A stretch of DNA of 40,087 nucleotides from Thermoplasmata archaeon UBA184 (GTDB lineage Archaea > Thermoplasmatota > Thermoplasmata > Lutacidiplasmatales > UBA184): positions 596-40,682 of the forward strand of contig DAEB01000008.1 of NCBI GenBank assembly GCA_002495185.1. The letters are read 5' to 3'. The position numbers and the translations under genes are program-made. This document shows, piece after piece, positions 31,022 through 38,710 of the stretch (positions are counted from its first letter, which is position 1; every line of letters starts with the position of its first letter). Under the pieces are notes generated by a model. It searched no databases and had not been told where the DNA came from. It saw only the letters and a list, made by a program, of their open reading frames with translations.

Positions 31022-32086
31022 CTACTCGCCGGTCCGTCCGCGCGGGAGCGCGGGTCGCCGGGTCGGGAAGACGAGAACCCGGCCTTCCTCTTCCGACCCG
31101 AGCTCGTCCACCTCTTGCAGGACGCGGACGGCCTCCTTCCCGGTCGGAGTGAGGTGGTAGGCCTCGGACGAGTGGGTGATAAGTCCCTCCTCCTGGAGAG
31201 TCCTCAGGTGGAACGAGAGCTTGGGTGAGTCGTCAATCCCGGCGGCCCGCATCACCTCCGTGAACGAGGTCGGGCCGTCCGCGAGGCGACGCAGGATGTG
31301 TCGGCGGAGCGGGTTCGCGAGCGCCCCGAGCGTTCCCTGGACTCTCAGCGCCGAGATCGCCGCTCGGACCTGGAGGACGGCAGCATCGGGTAGGACGCTC
31401 GGGTCGAACCCGACGGCGATGGGACCCTTCCCCTCGGTGCGCTGGACGGTCTCGCTCAACGCATGCGCCACGTCCTCCGTCCGATGGGTGGCGAACAAGC
31501 GCTCCACGCCCGTGATGACCACGGCGGGCCGAGGATGCTCCTCGACGAACCGGAGGACCGTATCCTGAAGGCCGGCCGGGGAGTCGACCATCGGAAGGTC
31601 CGCGACGGTGACGCCCGGGATGGGTTTCTTCGGGGTCGCGCCAAGCAGTAGGACCTCGTGGCCAGCCTTCGACCACTTCTCGGCGAGGCGGACCGGATCC
31701 TTCTCCCCCCCGCTGGGAACTGAGAACGCTCGCTGGTCCTGGATGAGGGTGATGATCCGCTGGACGGCCTCGGAGCGGAACGGCTTTCGGACGTAGTCGA
31801 ACGCCCCGAGCTTCATCGCTTCGACCGCCGCCTCGACGGTGGCGAATCCGGTGATCATGACCACGTAGACCCGCGGCCAGCGTTCCCGGACCTGTCGGAG
31901 GAGCTCGATCCCGTTCATCCGGGGCATTCGGACGTCCGAGAAGATCACATCGAACTCGGAGTTCTCGAGCGCCTCGATCGCCTTGGCGCCGGACGAGACG
32001 GCCTCGACCTGGTGGCCCCAGTCCGAGAGGAGCGTGGAAAGCTCCTCGCGGAACACCGCATCGTCGTCGACCACCAGGAGTCGCAT
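31022..32086 (-). CDS. Response regulator: REC – DUF835 – ArsR winged helix
   Basis: The 354-residue protein has a receiver domain at 1-118 with acidic pocket D7-D9, phosphoacceptor D51 (FSDVRMPRMNG), T79 and K101 (VRKPF). Residues about 135-250 (GHEVLLLGATPKKPIPGVTV to AAVLQVRAAISAL) look like the archaeal DUF835 domain. The C-terminal 95 residues are an ArsR-type winged helix (LGALANPLRRHILRRLADGP, FHLRTLQEEGLITHS). It is likely the partner of the histidine kinase 67 bp upstream. ATG 32086 fits a TATA-like box at 32110-32117. Confidence 0.87.
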   Translation of the reverse strand: MRLLVVDDDAVFREELSTLLSDWGHQVEAVSSGAKAIEALENSEFDVIFSDVRMPRMNGIELLRQVRERWPRVYVVMITGFATVEAAVEAMKLGAFDYVRKPFRSEAVQRIITLIQDQRAFSVPSGGEKDPVRLAEKWSKAGHEVLLLGATPKKPIPGVTVADLPMVDSPAGLQDTVLRFVEEHPRPAVVITGVERLFATHRTEDVAHALSETVQRTEGKGPIAVGFDPSVLPDAAVLQVRAAISALRVQGTLGALANPLRRHILRRLADGPTSFTEVMRAAGIDDSPKLSFHLRTLQEEGLITHSSEAYHLTPTGKEAVRVLQEVDELGSEEEGRVLVFPTRRPALPRGRTGE

Positions 32087-32109
32087 GGAGGGCGAATCCC
32101 GCGCCCCCA

Positions 32110-32117
32110 TCATAACC
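32110..32117 (-). promoter_or_regulatory. TATA-like box for the response regulator
   Basis: On minus the sequence is GTTATGAT, centred about 27 bp upstream of ATG 32086. The regulator can thus be made from its own leaderless mRNA besides any read-through from the kinase gene. Confidence 0.55.
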
Positions 32118-32152
32118 TTGCCTTTTCCGAGTCCGGCCATCCCTTGCCGGGG

Positions 32153-33619
32153 CTAACCCATCGACCCTCCCCCGGATGTCTCCGAGGGGACCGGGATGTC
32201 GCCGGAGAGTGGGAGCTGGACGGTAAACCGGGAGCCCTTTCCCACCTCGGACTCCACATCGATCGTGCCCCCGTGGGATTCGACGATCCCGATGCAGATC
32301 GCGAGGCCGAGCCCCGTTCCTTTGCCCTCGGGTTTCGTGGTGAAGAACGGTTCGAAGAGATGGGCCCGAACGTCCGGCGGGATTCCTACGCCATTGTCGG
32401 AGATCGTCAGGTGGGCGAACTGGGAATCGGCGGTGAGCGTCACCTCGATGCGGCCCGGCCCGTTGATCGCGTCGTAGGCGTTGTTGAGGAGGTTCGTGAT
32501 CACTTGGGTCATCTGGTCCCGGTCGCCGCGGACCTTCACCGGTTCCTTCGGCGTGGAGACGACGACCTCGACCTCGGCCGACTGCTTCCCCGTCAGGAAC
32601 CCGACGGCGTTGCGGACCGACTCCGCGAGGTCGACCTCGCCAGTCCTCGGCTCGGGGCGTCGGGAGAAGTCGAGCAGGCCGCGCACGATCCGGGCCGCCG
32701 ACTCCGTCTGGTGGAGGAGGGAATCCACCCGTCCCCGGGTCCAGGCGTCGTTGCTGCGGCGGCGGATCGATTCCGCGATGAGGGTGATGTTGGCGAGAGG
32801 GGTGTTGATCTCATGGGCGACGCCGGCCGCGAGCTGGCCGAGCGAGACCAGCCGGTCGGAATGGCGAGCCTCCCGCTCGAGGCGGCGCAGGTCCGTGAGG
32901 TCGACCGCGACCCCGAGGAAGTGGGTGATCACCCCGTCCCCGCCGCGGATCGCCGTGATCGTAATCAGGACCGGGTGCTCCGTTCCGCTCCGGTCCCGGT
33001 TGATGAGCTCTCCGGACCAAGCTCCGACGGAGGGGTCGAGAAGAGCCTTCCACATCTCCGTGTAGGTCGCGCGCTCGGTCCTTCCGCTCGCCACAAGGTT
33101 CGGCCGTCGCCCGACCACCTCGTCCCGGCGGTACCCGTAGATCCGTTCGAAGGCGGGGTTCACGTCGATCAGGTAGCCGTCCCGGTCCGTGAGCTCCATC
33201 GCGTTCGTGGAGTGCAGAAACGCCTCGTAGAACAGCCGGGCGGACGACTCCGGGTCCTGGTGAGCGCCCGTGCGGTCGTGCAGGACGAGGAGCACTCCGG
33301 TCGGGAGCCCGGTGGCGTCCGACTGAGGGTAGAGGTCGACGTCGACCACGTGGCGTCGTTTGCGGCCCACGGCTTCGAGGGAGATCCCGCGGAGGGAGCG
33401 AGACCTCTCCTCGCCGAACGCTCGCCGGCGGGCGTCCTCCAAGCGGTCGGCGCCGGTCGCGAGGAACTCTCCGAGCGTACGACCCGCGGGATCCTCGGGG
33501 AGCTCGAGGAGCGTGCGGAACACCGGATTCGCGCGTTCGATGCGACCGTCCGCGTCGAGGAGCGCGGCTCCCATCGGGCCCCGCTCAAAGGTGGCTTCGA
33601 ACCAATCGCGATCGGGCAT
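32153..33619 (-). CDS. PAS-PAS histidine kinase
   Basis: The 488-residue soluble kinase has two PAS domains (about 5-115 and 128-245, the latter with NPAFERIYGYRRDEVVGR and a PAC-like tail). They are followed by HisKA with H269 in AAGVAHEINTPLANI and a HATPase_c domain with NLLNNAYDAI (N box), SDNGVGIPPD (G1), FEPFFTTKPEGKGTGLGLAI (F/G2) split across the lid. The H-box resembles NtrB/ZraS-type kinases. No transmembrane segment is visible, so it senses a cytoplasmic signal. The response regulator downstream is the natural partner. Confidence 0.92.
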   Translation of the reverse strand: MPDRDWFEATFERGPMGAALLDADGRIERANPVFRTLLELPEDPAGRTLGEFLATGADRLEDARRRAFGEERSRSLRGISLEAVGRKRRHVVDVDLYPQSDATGLPTGVLLVLHDRTGAHQDPESSARLFYEAFLHSTNAMELTDRDGYLIDVNPAFERIYGYRRDEVVGRRPNLVASGRTERATYTEMWKALLDPSVGAWSGELINRDRSGTEHPVLITITAIRGGDGVITHFLGVAVDLTDLRRLEREARHSDRLVSLGQLAAGVAHEINTPLANITLIAESIRRRSNDAWTRGRVDSLLHQTESAARIVRGLLDFSRRPEPRTGEVDLAESVRNAVGFLTGKQSAEVEVVVSTPKEPVKVRGDRDQMTQVITNLLNNAYDAINGPGRIEVTLTADSQFAHLTISDNGVGIPPDVRAHLFEPFFTTKPEGKGTGLGLAICIGIVESHGGTIDVESEVGKGSRFTVQLPLSGDIPVPSETSGGGSMG

Positions 33620-33730
33620 CCGCGCACGCGGGCACGCCTTCCTCGGCCTATGGAGTTTCCGGTCCCGTGAGAGGGGTTGTCAACCCGGCTCCACGGGGAG
33701 AGCAATACGGGCGACGAAGTTGTTTGCTCG

Positions 33731-34129
33731 ATGGTGCGCCCTCTCGTCCTCGTGGTTCGGGAGACTCCGAGCCTCGCCGACTCGGTCCAGATCCTCCTCG
33801 AGACGGTCGGCTTTCGGGTGGTCTCCTTCGGCTCGGTCGCCTCCGCCCTCGACCGGATCGGCGACCGAAGCGCGGAGCCGATCCGCGCGATCGTCGTGGC
33901 CTGCAACCAGGCCTACAGCGAAACCCTCCGGGGGTACCCCCAGTCGTTCCCGGCGGAGTCGCGGGCGGTGCCTCTTCTCGTGGTGGGGCAGCGAGCTCTC
34001 CAGGGGCCCCGCATCTGGCCGTCGAACGTCCGTTCGCTCGGCCTCCCGCTCGACGGAGCGGCGCTCGTCTCCGCGTTGACCCATCTCACGGGGGTTGAAG
34101 CCGGCCCGAGCCCCGCCACGGCACGATAG
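33731..34129 (+). CDS. Degenerate receiver-like domain protein
   Basis: The 132-residue protein folds like a CheY receiver: VLVVRETPSLADSVQILLETVG, FRVVSFGSVASALDRI, IRAIVVACNQAYSETL and a final helix region. The acidic pocket is replaced (RET instead of DDD), the phosphoacceptor position reads ACNQ instead of xDxxMP, and no Thr-Lys pair is clear, so phosphorylation is unlikely. It lies divergent from the kinase gene and may bind a signalling partner without phosphotransfer. ATG 33731 is about 26 bp from a weak TATA-like GCAATAC (33702-33708). Confidence 0.68.
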   Translation: MVRPLVLVVRETPSLADSVQILLETVGFRVVSFGSVASALDRIGDRSAEPIRAIVVACNQAYSETLRGYPQSFPAESRAVPLLVVGQRALQGPRIWPSNVRSLGLPLDGAALVSALTHLTGVEAGPSPATAR

Positions 34130-34153
34130 GGGCACGCGGCGGGCCATCCGACC

Positions 34154-35476
34154 CTACTTCGCGTGCGTCTTCAGGAACTCCGCGAGCGTGCCGGCGACCT
34201 TCCCGCCCAGGTCGTCGAACTCGTAGCGCACCGTGATGATGGGTTGCGGTACGTGGATCAGGTGGGCGAGGTCGACCGGGCTCCCGTCCACGACGAACTC
34301 GGCGTTCGAGCGCCGGATCGTCTCCTCGAGGTCCTTCACCTGGCTATCGCCGTAACCCATCGCGGGAAGGATCCTCTGGAGGTGGGGGTACTCCCGGTAG
34401 ACGCCGGCGATGCTGCCGGCGGCGAACGGCCGCGGGTCGATGACCTCGGCGCCGTGCCGCGCGGCGACCAGGCTCCCGGCCCCGGTCCCGAGACCCCCGT
34501 GCGTGACGGTCGGGCCGTCCTCGATCACGATCGTCCGATGTCCCCGTAGGCGATCGGCTTCGGGGGCCGTCAACTTGAGCCCGGCCCGGAAGACTTTGGC
34601 CCGAGGGTTGACCTTCGCGGCGTTCTCCTCGATCGTCCGGACTCCCTCTGCCGGGGCCGAGTCGGTCTTGCTGATCACGATCACGTCGGCGAGACGGAAG
34701 TTCGCTTCCCCCGGATAGTAGCTGAGCTCGTGCCCGGCGCGGTACGGGTCCGCGACCACGAACGTCAGGTTCGGGACGTAGAACGACATGTCGTTGTTGC
34801 CCCCGTCCCAGAGGACGATATCGGCCTCGGCTTCGGCCCGACGGAGGATCGGCTCGTAGTCGACGCCCGCGAACACGACGGCCCCGTCCCGGATGTGCGG
34901 CTCGTATTCCTCGCGTTCCTCGATCGTGCAATGGGCACGGTCCAGGTCCTCAAGCGTGGCGAACCGCTGGACGGCCTGCGCCATCAGGTCGCCGTACGGC
35001 ATCGGATGGCGCACGATCGCGACCTTTCTTCCGTGGTCCCGGAAGTACTTCGACACATAGCGCGTGAGGGGGCTCTTCCCCGCCCCGGTCCGGACCGCGC
35101 ACACCGCGACGACCGGCTTCGTGGACGGCAGCATGGTCGCCTTGGGACCGGCGAGGAGAAAGCTCGCGCCCGCCGCGAGAGCGATCGATGCCTTGTGCAT
35201 CACCTCGGCGTTCGCGAGGTCGGAGTAGGAGAGGACGACGACGTCGACCGCTTCCTTTCGCACGAGACCGGCGAGCTCGCTCTCCGGCAGGATCGGGATC
35301 CCCTTCGGATAGCCGGGCCCGGCGAGGCCGGGAGGGTAGACTCGTCCCGAGATGTTCGGGATCTGGGCGGCGGTGAACGCCACCACCTGGTACTCAGGGT
35401 GGCCTCGGTAGAGCGTGTTGAAGTTGTGGAAATCCCGGCCGGCCGCACCTACGATGACCACCTTCTGAGGAACCAT
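34154..35476 (-). CDS. cpgS: Cyclic 2,3-diphosphoglycerate synthetase-like P-loop protein
   Basis: The 440-residue protein matches the cyclic 2,3-diphosphoglycerate synthetase family, first known from hyperthermophilic methanogens, which closes the ring of 2,3-bisphosphoglycerate with ATP. It has an N-terminal Rossmann-like segment (KVVIVGAAGRDFHNFNTLYR), a P-loop in VCAVRTGAGKSPLTRYV, DIVLWDGGNNDMSFY, VIVISKTDSAP and VIEDGPTVTHGGLGTGAG. Relatives also occur in non-methanogens, where the true product is less certain. ATG 35476 is about 25 bp from a palindromic TATA-like box. Confidence 0.87.
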   Translation of the reverse strand: MVPQKVVIVGAAGRDFHNFNTLYRGHPEYQVVAFTAAQIPNISGRVYPPGLAGPGYPKGIPILPESELAGLVRKEAVDVVVLSYSDLANAEVMHKASIALAAGASFLLAGPKATMLPSTKPVVAVCAVRTGAGKSPLTRYVSKYFRDHGRKVAIVRHPMPYGDLMAQAVQRFATLEDLDRAHCTIEEREEYEPHIRDGAVVFAGVDYEPILRRAEAEADIVLWDGGNNDMSFYVPNLTFVVADPYRAGHELSYYPGEANFRLADVIVISKTDSAPAEGVRTIEENAAKVNPRAKVFRAGLKLTAPEADRLRGHRTIVIEDGPTVTHGGLGTGAGSLVAARHGAEVIDPRPFAAGSIAGVYREYPHLQRILPAMGYGDSQVKDLEETIRRSNAEFVVDGSPVDLAHLIHVPQPIITVRYEFDDLGGKVAGTLAEFLKTHAK

Positions 35477-35492
35477 GGCCGTCCGACCGTCC

Positions 35493-35508
35493 CGGCTTAG
35501 ATAAGCCG
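35493..35508 (-). promoter_or_regulatory. Palindromic TATA-like element upstream of cpgS
   Basis: CGGCTTAGATAAGCCG is a perfect inverted repeat of 7-bp arms around GA. Its A/T core reads CTTATCTAAG on minus and is centred about 25 bp from the cpgS ATG. It lies in the 55-bp gap after the exporter stop. The 2-nt spacer makes an RNA hairpin unlikely, so a DNA-level role (promoter plus operator) is favoured. Confidence 0.6.
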
Positions 35509-35531
35509 TTGGTGGGGGCGGACCCACGACC

Positions 35532-36983
35532 CTAGTCGCCGGCCTCGGGGGCCGGCACGACCGGGGACGGTGCCGTGGAACCCCGGAGAACCGAGGGGAT
35601 CAACGCCACGAGGAGAAGGCCGGCGGAAATGAGGAAGATCAGGTGGATCGCGGTGAGGAACCCCGCCCCCGCCGTGAACGGTTGGGAGGCGTTCGCCACT
35701 CCCAGGAAGATCGCCTGGATCGCGGAGAGAGGAAGGACCGAGCTCATCACGAGCAGTGTGATCCCAAGACTGATCGTTGCGCCCGAGTTGAGCAGCGTCG
35801 ATCCGATCGCGGAGGCGACCCCGCGACGTTTCGGGGGAACGGCGGTCATCATCGCGGCCCGGTTCGGGGAGGCGAACAACCCCATGCCGGCGCCGACCAG
35901 CACGAGGGGCGGGGCGAGCTGCGCGAACGAATCGTCGGGGCCGATGTTCGAGAGCCACAGGAACCCGGCCGCCGACACGACGAGGCCGGCCACGAGGAAC
36001 GCTCGAGGACCGTAGCGGTCCGACAGCCAGCCCGAGATCGGACCCGTCACCGCGAGGGACGCCGAGGTCGGAATCAGGTAGAGCCCGGCCGTGAACGGGG
36101 AGAGGAACCGGGGGGGCCCCTGAAGATAGAAGACGAGGACGAACGTGAACGCCCCGCGGGCGAGCGAGTTTAGCAGCATCGCCAATGCCGATGCCGCGAA
36201 CTCCCGGATCCGGAAAAGGGAGAGGTCGAGCATCGGGTGCGCTTCGCGCCTCTCGACCCAGAGGAAGACCACGAGCATCGCGATCCCGGCGAGCAGTGCG
36301 ACGACCGCGTCGGTCGTCGAGACCTGTCCCAAGGCTCCGAGCGTGATCCCGAGCAGGAGCGCGGTGAGTCCTCCCGCGAACAGGATGTTCCCCACCCAGT
36401 CGATCTGGGGGCGTTCGGGTGGCTTCGCGAGCTCCTTGAGGTCGGTCCGCGCGCGCAGCGTTGCGATGAGCCCGATCGGGACGTTGACGAAGAAGATCCA
36501 TCGCCATCCGATCGTCGAGGTGATGATCCCCCCGAGAACGAGCCCCGAGACCGCTCCGAAGACGATCGAGACCTGATTCACGCCGAGCGCGCGACCTCGC
36601 TCGTTGGGAGGGAACGCGTCCGTGATGATCGCCGCAGAGTTCGAGAAGAGGAATCCCGCGCCGACGGCCTGGACGAGACGGAAGATGACGAGCTCGAGAC
36701 CCGTCGCCGCGAAGCCGCAGAGGAGGGACCCGAACGTGAAGATCGCGAAGCCGAGAACGTAGAGGCGAACGCGGCCGAAGAGGTCGGAGAGGCGACCGAA
36801 GTTGACCAGGACGACGGAAGTCAGAAGGGAATACCCGATCAGGATCCAAAGGAGCAGCGTGGCGTTCGTGCCGGGCAGCTCGCGTCCGATCGTCGGCAGG
36901 GAGATCAGCACGATGTTGGAGTCGATCGCCGACATCAGGGTCGCGACGGTGGTGTTCGAAAGGACCAGCCACTTGTACTGCAT
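35532..36983 (-). CDS. MFS exporter, DHA2 (EmrB/QacA) family
   Basis: The 483-residue protein has about 14 hydrophobic segments. It shows the DHA2 marks: TM1 motif (MSAIDSNIVLISLPTIGREL), motif A (GRLSDLFGRVRLYVLG), motif C (AVSGLVLGGIITSTIGWRWIFF) and the linked NVPIG. It is a proton-driven drug or metabolite exporter by family; the substrate is unknown. The ATG at 36983 has no obvious TATA box within 35 bp. It precedes cpgS on the same strand. Confidence 0.9.
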   Translation of the reverse strand: MQYKWLVLSNTTVATLMSAIDSNIVLISLPTIGRELPGTNATLLLWILIGYSLLTSVVLVNFGRLSDLFGRVRLYVLGFAIFTFGSLLCGFAATGLELVIFRLVQAVGAGFLFSNSAAIITDAFPPNERGRALGVNQVSIVFGAVSGLVLGGIITSTIGWRWIFFVNVPIGLIATLRARTDLKELAKPPERPQIDWVGNILFAGGLTALLLGITLGALGQVSTTDAVVALLAGIAMLVVFLWVERREAHPMLDLSLFRIREFAASALAMLLNSLARGAFTFVLVFYLQGPPRFLSPFTAGLYLIPTSASLAVTGPISGWLSDRYGPRAFLVAGLVVSAAGFLWLSNIGPDDSFAQLAPPLVLVGAGMGLFASPNRAAMMTAVPPKRRGVASAIGSTLLNSGATISLGITLLVMSSVLPLSAIQAIFLGVANASQPFTAGAGFLTAIHLIFLISAGLLLVALIPSVLRGSTAPSPVVPAPEAGD

Positions 36984-37108
36984 GGCTAGCGGTCCTTCCG
37001 AGGGGCCCAGGCACGCTCCCTGTCCCGCCGGCCGGGTCGCGCGGAACGGGTCAACAAGGACACCTTCGAGCGGCCCCGCCGCGCAAACCGGTCACGGTCG
37101 GTCGCGAC

Positions 37109-37552
37109 TCACCCGAGCGGCGTGCTGGATGACTGGTAGCCGGCGATCTCCGAGCTCAGCTTGTCGACGTACTGACGGAAGGTGGCGAGGATGTGGCGGG
37201 TCGTGATGACGCCGACGACCTCGTCATGCGACCGGACCACCAGGCGACGGATGCCGAGCTTCGCCATCATCGTCACGACCTCATCGGTCGGGGTGTCGGG
37301 AGAGCACGACTGGAGATGGGGCGAGGCGATCTCCCGGAGCCGGATCTGCGACGGGTCCTTCCCGGGAGCCAGGATCTTCTCGAGGAAGTCCCATTCGGTG
37401 ACGATGCCGGTCACCGTCTTCGGCCCCCCGTGCGTGAGAATGGCGTAGCCCTTCCGCTTGGACACCATTTCGCGGGCGCAGGTGAGCGCGTCCGTTCCGT
37501 CGTCCATCGAGAGGAACTCGGAGTCCATGATGTTCTTGGCCAGCAGGACCAT
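37109..37552 (-). CDS. Protein with two CBS domains
   Basis: The 147-residue protein consists of a CBS pair: LAKNIMDSEFLSMDDGTDAL to GIVTEWDFLEKIL, and LREIASPHLQSCSPDTPTDE to GVITTRHILATF. CBS pairs bind adenine nucleotides or S-adenosylmethionine and tune partner proteins. No catalytic domain is attached, so it is probably a free regulatory module. ATG 37552 is about 24 bp from the element shared with the divergent Cys-cluster gene. Confidence 0.9.
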   Translation of the reverse strand: MVLLAKNIMDSEFLSMDDGTDALTCAREMVSKRKGYAILTHGGPKTVTGIVTEWDFLEKILAPGKDPSQIRLREIASPHLQSCSPDTPTDEVVTMMAKLGIRRLVVRSHDEVVGVITTRHILATFRQYVDKLSSEIAGYQSSSTPLG

Positions 37553-37572
37553 GGTCTCCGCAATCGAGGGAA

Positions 37573-37580
37573 GGTTATGA
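37573..37580. promoter_or_regulatory. Shared bidirectional TATA-like box (CBS gene / YkgJ-like gene)
   Basis: GGTTATGA (TCATAACC on minus) lies midway between the CBS ATG (37552) and a GTG at 37604, about 24 and 27 bp from each. The CBS and YkgJ-like starts are 52 bp apart. The same minus-strand octamer TCATAACC-type core recurs before the response regulator at 32110. Confidence 0.55.
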
Positions 37581-37603
37581 GGGCGCGGCCGCGTGTCGCA
37601 GGG

Positions 37604-38710
37604 GTGACCGACCGACAGCCCGAACGGGGGGAAAGCGAGTCGGAAGGGCTCGAAGGGTCACTCTCCCGGGCCAGCCCGACCCTCGACGTGGAACTCCTTT
37701 CGGGGTTCGATTTCAACTGTCTGCCGAACTGCGGGCTGTGCTGCTTCACGTCGCCGCGCCTTTCGCCGGGGGACGAAGCTCGCCTCCTCGCTCGGGCGCC
37801 CGAGGCGAAGGTCGTGAGTCGAGCCGGAGAAAGGTGCATCGCGGCCCGCCCCCAAGGAGGAGCCTGCCAGTTCCTCCGAGAAACGAAGTGCCTCGTTCAC
37901 GATGCGCGGCCGGCTCCGTGCCGGGAGTTTCCGGTCTCGGTGCACGTCGGGACCCGTTTGCAAGCGACCGTGGTGCTCACTTGCCCAGGGGTTCCGATTC
38001 ATCCGCTGACCCGCTGGTCCGCTCGCGCCCCGGCGGGCCAGGTGCTGAACTTTCGCACGGAGCTGGAATCGGTGCGCGCGCGAGTCGCGAAGGACACGAG
38101 TCGCAAGCTCGCGGAATCACTTCGCCGACGGCGACGGATCCTTCGGTCGCTGGATGCCGAGGGTCGGTGGGTGGACGAAGATCGCGTTCGCGAGCAGCTC
38201 GGGCGGTCGGCGCTGGCTCCTTCGGAAGAACAGTATGACGTCGAAGATCCGCCGTCCGGAAATGACGAACTGGAACTTCTGCCCATGTACTTTGACGGTC
38301 GAGTAGGGCCGGTCGCTCTTGCCCTCGGGCTCGGGGGATGGGAGGCGAGAGAGCTGTCGGCCGACGGGGGGTTCCGGGCTCTGGGCCTCGCCGCGCCGCC
38401 GGTCCGGCGGCCGACCATGGACGAAGAGGCGACGGGGCTCCTGGAAGGGTACCTACACTACGTCCTGGCCCGCGACTCCTTCCTCGCGGCGGTCCACCTC
38501 GAGCTGAGCCGGGGCCGCGAAGGAAACGTGACCGACGCGGCCCGCGAAGATCTTCGGACGGTCGGCTCGCTCGTCCTGGCCCGCGGGTCCGTTCGCGCGA
38601 AGCTGCGCGGCGCGAGCGGCGCCCTCCTGGGGAAGGAGGATGTCGAACGAGGGATCCGAGCGACGGACCTCGACTGGCTCGACCGACCGACGTGGGGAAG
38701 TCGGCTCTAG
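37604..38710 (+). CDS. YkgJ-family Cys-cluster (zinc or Fe-S) protein
   Basis: The 368-residue protein has the YkgJ/UPF0153 cysteine pattern: C39, C43, C46 and C47 (NCLPNCGLCC), then C78, C88, C96 and C106 (CREFP), which together can bind a metal or Fe-S cluster. The remaining 250 residues are charged, helical and without a recognised fold. A GTG start at 37604 is preferred because the TATA-like box at 37573-37580 overlaps an alternative ATG at 37577. The stop overlaps the next convergent gene by 4 bp. The function is unknown. Confidence 0.8.
   Translation: MTDRQPERGESESEGLEGSLSRASPTLDVELLSGFDFNCLPNCGLCCFTSPRLSPGDEARLLARAPEAKVVSRAGERCIAARPQGGACQFLRETKCLVHDARPAPCREFPVSVHVGTRLQATVVLTCPGVPIHPLTRWSARAPAGQVLNFRTELESVRARVAKDTSRKLAESLRRRRRILRSLDAEGRWVDEDRVREQLGRSALAPSEEQYDVEDPPSGNDELELLPMYFDGRVGPVALALGLGGWEARELSADGGFRALGLAAPPVRRPTMDEEATGLLEGYLHYVLARDSFLAAVHLELSRGREGNVTDAAREDLRTVGSLVLARGSVRAKLRGASGALLGKEDVERGIRATDLDWLDRPTWGSRL

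Noticed and set aside
30975..31025. Possible tRNA on minus (CTCAAGA anticodon-like loop next to a GC T-arm-like hairpin)
   Set aside because: Stem lengths are wrong, the T loop lacks TTCRA, there is no acceptor stem, and it overlaps the 3' end of the response regulator gene.
32012..33670. 552-codon open frame on the plus strand opposite the histidine kinase
   Set aside because: The minus strand encodes unmistakable PAS, HisKA and HATPase motifs; the plus frame has no recognisable domain.
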